From positions 650,531-714,530 of the forward strand of contig CAJNDS010002690.1 of the NCBI GenBank assembly GCA_905221605.1: a DNA stretch of 64,000 nucleotides. The letters are read 5' to 3'. The DNA comes from Symbiodinium natans. Its lineage: Eukaryota; Sar; Dinophyceae; Suessiales; Symbiodiniaceae. Position numbers and translations under genes: made by a program. Of the stretch, positions 62,447 through 64,000 are shown piece after piece (the stretch's first letter is position 1; every line of letters starts with the position of its first letter). The notes under the pieces were generated by a model that worked only from the letters and a program-made list of their open reading frames with translations, ran no database searches and was not told the origin of the DNA.

Positions 62447-62588
62447 CAAGGGTATAAGTGCATGGTCCCTTGATATTGGTCCCTGACCTTCCTTGAAGGG
62501 TTCTGAAGTATTAGGGTTTAGGGTTTAGGGTTTAGGGTTTAGGGTTTAGGGCTTAGGGTTTAGGGTTTAGGGTTCTGAAGTATGGGCC
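62447..62588 (+). mobile_element. Family D, left part with internal TTTAGGG array
   Basis: GTGCATGGTCCCTTGATATTGG, GAAGGGTTCTGAAGTAT, array 62514-62572, then GGTTCTGAAGTATGGGCCC again: the 13-15 bp GGTTCTGAAGTAT borders the array on both sides. Confidence 0.55.
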
Positions 62589-62599
62589 CGTGGTTGGCG

Positions 62600-63640
62600 T
62601 AGGGCATGTCAAGCTTATATCAGGGCTTCCAAGCCAGGGGTTCAGGTGGTTGCCCGAAGGCCTTCTAAAGTCTTTGCGCTGTAAACGTTAATGCGTGTAA
62701 GCACGTGTCCTTATGAGCCCTAGACCTCATAAACCCCTCAACCCCTAAACCCTAAACCCCCCTCAACCCCCTAAACCTTAAACCCCACTGAACCCTGAGC
62801 CCCTTCAACCTCTAAACCCTCAACCCCTTCAACCCCCTCCAACCCCGAAACCCTAAACCCCTTCAACTCCCTTCAGCTCCCTTCAACTCCCTTCAACTCC
62901 CTTCAACCCCTAAACCCTAAACCACAAAACCCAAAACCCCAAGACCCACAGGCAGGAAGACCCCTGCAGCCCTGGTCCTGAGGCCCTTTTTGGGGGGCGG
63001 CTGTGGGGTCTCTTCGGGTTCAGGGCTTTAGGGTTCAGGGTTTAGGGTTTATGGTTCAGGGTTTAGGGTTCAGGACTTTAGGGTTCAGGGTTTAGGGTTC
63101 AGGGTTTAGGGTTCAGGGTTCAGGGCTTTAGGGTTCAGGGTTGAGGGTTTAGGGTTCTAGGGTTTTAGGGTGTCGGGGTGTTAATGGTTCAAGTGGGGGG
63201 GGGGGGGGGGGCCTGGGCAGGGGTGCTCTTAAAGCTTGGAAAATATCCGGGTTTTAGGGGTCTGTGTGGATGCAGCAGTGTGGGCATTCGGGCTAGGAGT
63301 GGATCCTAAGGCCTCTACCCTACACTTTTTTTTTTTTTTGGGGGGGGGGGGGGGGGGGTAATTTAAGTCCCGCCCGAACCGTTCAGGGCTTAGGGCTTTG
63401 TACCTAGGAAGCTCAAGGGATTAAGACTCGTAGCCCTAAGGGTGTACCCTAAAGGTTTCCCTTATTTTCCCTTGATATACTAAGGCCCTTTACCTCTACT
63501 GCCTTGAGGATCTTAAAAAGTGTCCCCAAACCCAAGAACGGCAAGGGTCCAAGGTACAGCCCTAATTTCAGAGTGTATATTCACGGGTTCCCTACCACCC
63601 CCCTATAGATCCCCTAAACCCTAAATCCTAAACCCTAAAC
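62600..63640. other. No clear gene
   Basis: CTTCAACTCCC and AACCCC-type tracts, TTCAGGGTTTAGGG arrays (63010-63160), G and T homopolymers at 63195-63212 and 63325-63358. Confidence 0.35.
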
Positions 63641-63707
63641 CCTAAACCCTAAACCGTGTGCCGGGTTTGTTCTTAGGGTCTAGGGACTCGGGTGACTCGC
63701 GGTAGCA

Positions 63708-63818
63708 ATGGTCGAAGCTGCTGTCGCCATGAGCACCCTCCTCCCCAAACATCCCGCGACCCCTGACTCCCCTACAGCCCTGAAAGCCTTGAGAGCCCCA
63801 AAGGCCCCTAAACCCTAA
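63708..63818 (+). CDS. Candidate short coding island
   Basis: MVEAAVAMSTLLPKHPATPD then SPTALKALRAPKAPKP; the stop TAA is part of a CCCTAAA copy, so the frame may really continue by splicing before it. The minus strand is also open (63896-63642). Confidence 0.27.
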   Translation: MVEAAVAMSTLLPKHPATPDSPTALKALRAPKAPKP

Positions 63819-64000
63819 ACCATAAACGCCAAGCCCTAGACGCCACCCTGAAATTGAAGTTCCATTTCGGCCTCGTGCCAGGCGTCCGGAGAACACAGTG
63901 GCGGGCTTTGTTTTTTTGTTTGTAGGCTGTTCAGGTTAAGATGTTTTGGTTCTGTAAACACTATCCATACCCAATCAATAAAGAGTGGGATTTGACGGTG

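Overview
ORGANISM. The window looks like nuclear DNA of a dinoflagellate. I see no bacterial operons, no rRNA and no tRNA. Four things point this way: (1) a gene with a ubiquitin-like N-terminus followed by 25 tandem 22-residue FNQSL/LPGSLQSLSFG leucine-rich repeats, a protein style I know from dinoflagellates; (2) a second spliced gene encoding a protein that resembles conserved uncharacterised dinoflagellate/phytoplankton proteins; (3) introns that seem to start with GA as well as GT, bordered by short direct repeats as in dinoflagellate introner-type introns; (4) TTTAGGG-type (plant/dinoflagellate telomere-like) repeats scattered through the whole 64 kb. I cannot name the genus.

LAYOUT. 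Most of the window is a mosaic of short (TTTAGGG)n and (CCCTAAA)n arrays and degenerate copies, interrupted by (a) small GC-rich islands of about 60-150 bp that are open in one frame and read like exons, and (b) about a dozen families of short hairpin elements (80-200 bp, MITE- or introner-like). Two genes can be read with confidence: the LRR gene at 14692-17228 (3 exons) and an uncharacterised, possibly secreted protein at 31955-33975 (about 6 exons). A third probable gene is spread over about 47.1-59.65 kb as roughly 12 mini-exons; those from about 48.48 to 54.48 kb can be joined in phase, and one exon at 56.1 kb resembles the core of a 2-oxoglutarate oxygenase. Isolated mini-exons lie elsewhere, including one at 19.06 kb that resembles the start of a carboxylesterase/acyl-protein thioesterase hydrolase.

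ARCHITECTURE. In many islands the array upstream is CCCTAAA, ending in a short tract with AG, and the array downstream is TTTAGGG, whose first GTTTAG supplies a GT exactly at the end of the open frame. Such introns would begin with TTTAGGG and end with CCCTAAA, so the intron RNA could fold back on itself and bring its splice sites together. A separate hairpin family (B) ends in CTAG; in the 32 kb gene this end is the splice acceptor.

ACCESSORY REGIONS. 41.2-43.7 kb is one large foldback (two arms of about 1.2 kb). 44.9-45.6 kb holds a tandem repeat of about 247 bp. 28.28-28.58 kb holds a duplicated perfect hairpin. 46.66-46.8 kb and 58.03-58.21 kb are CT and AT microsatellites. How the genes work together cannot be said; they look unrelated.
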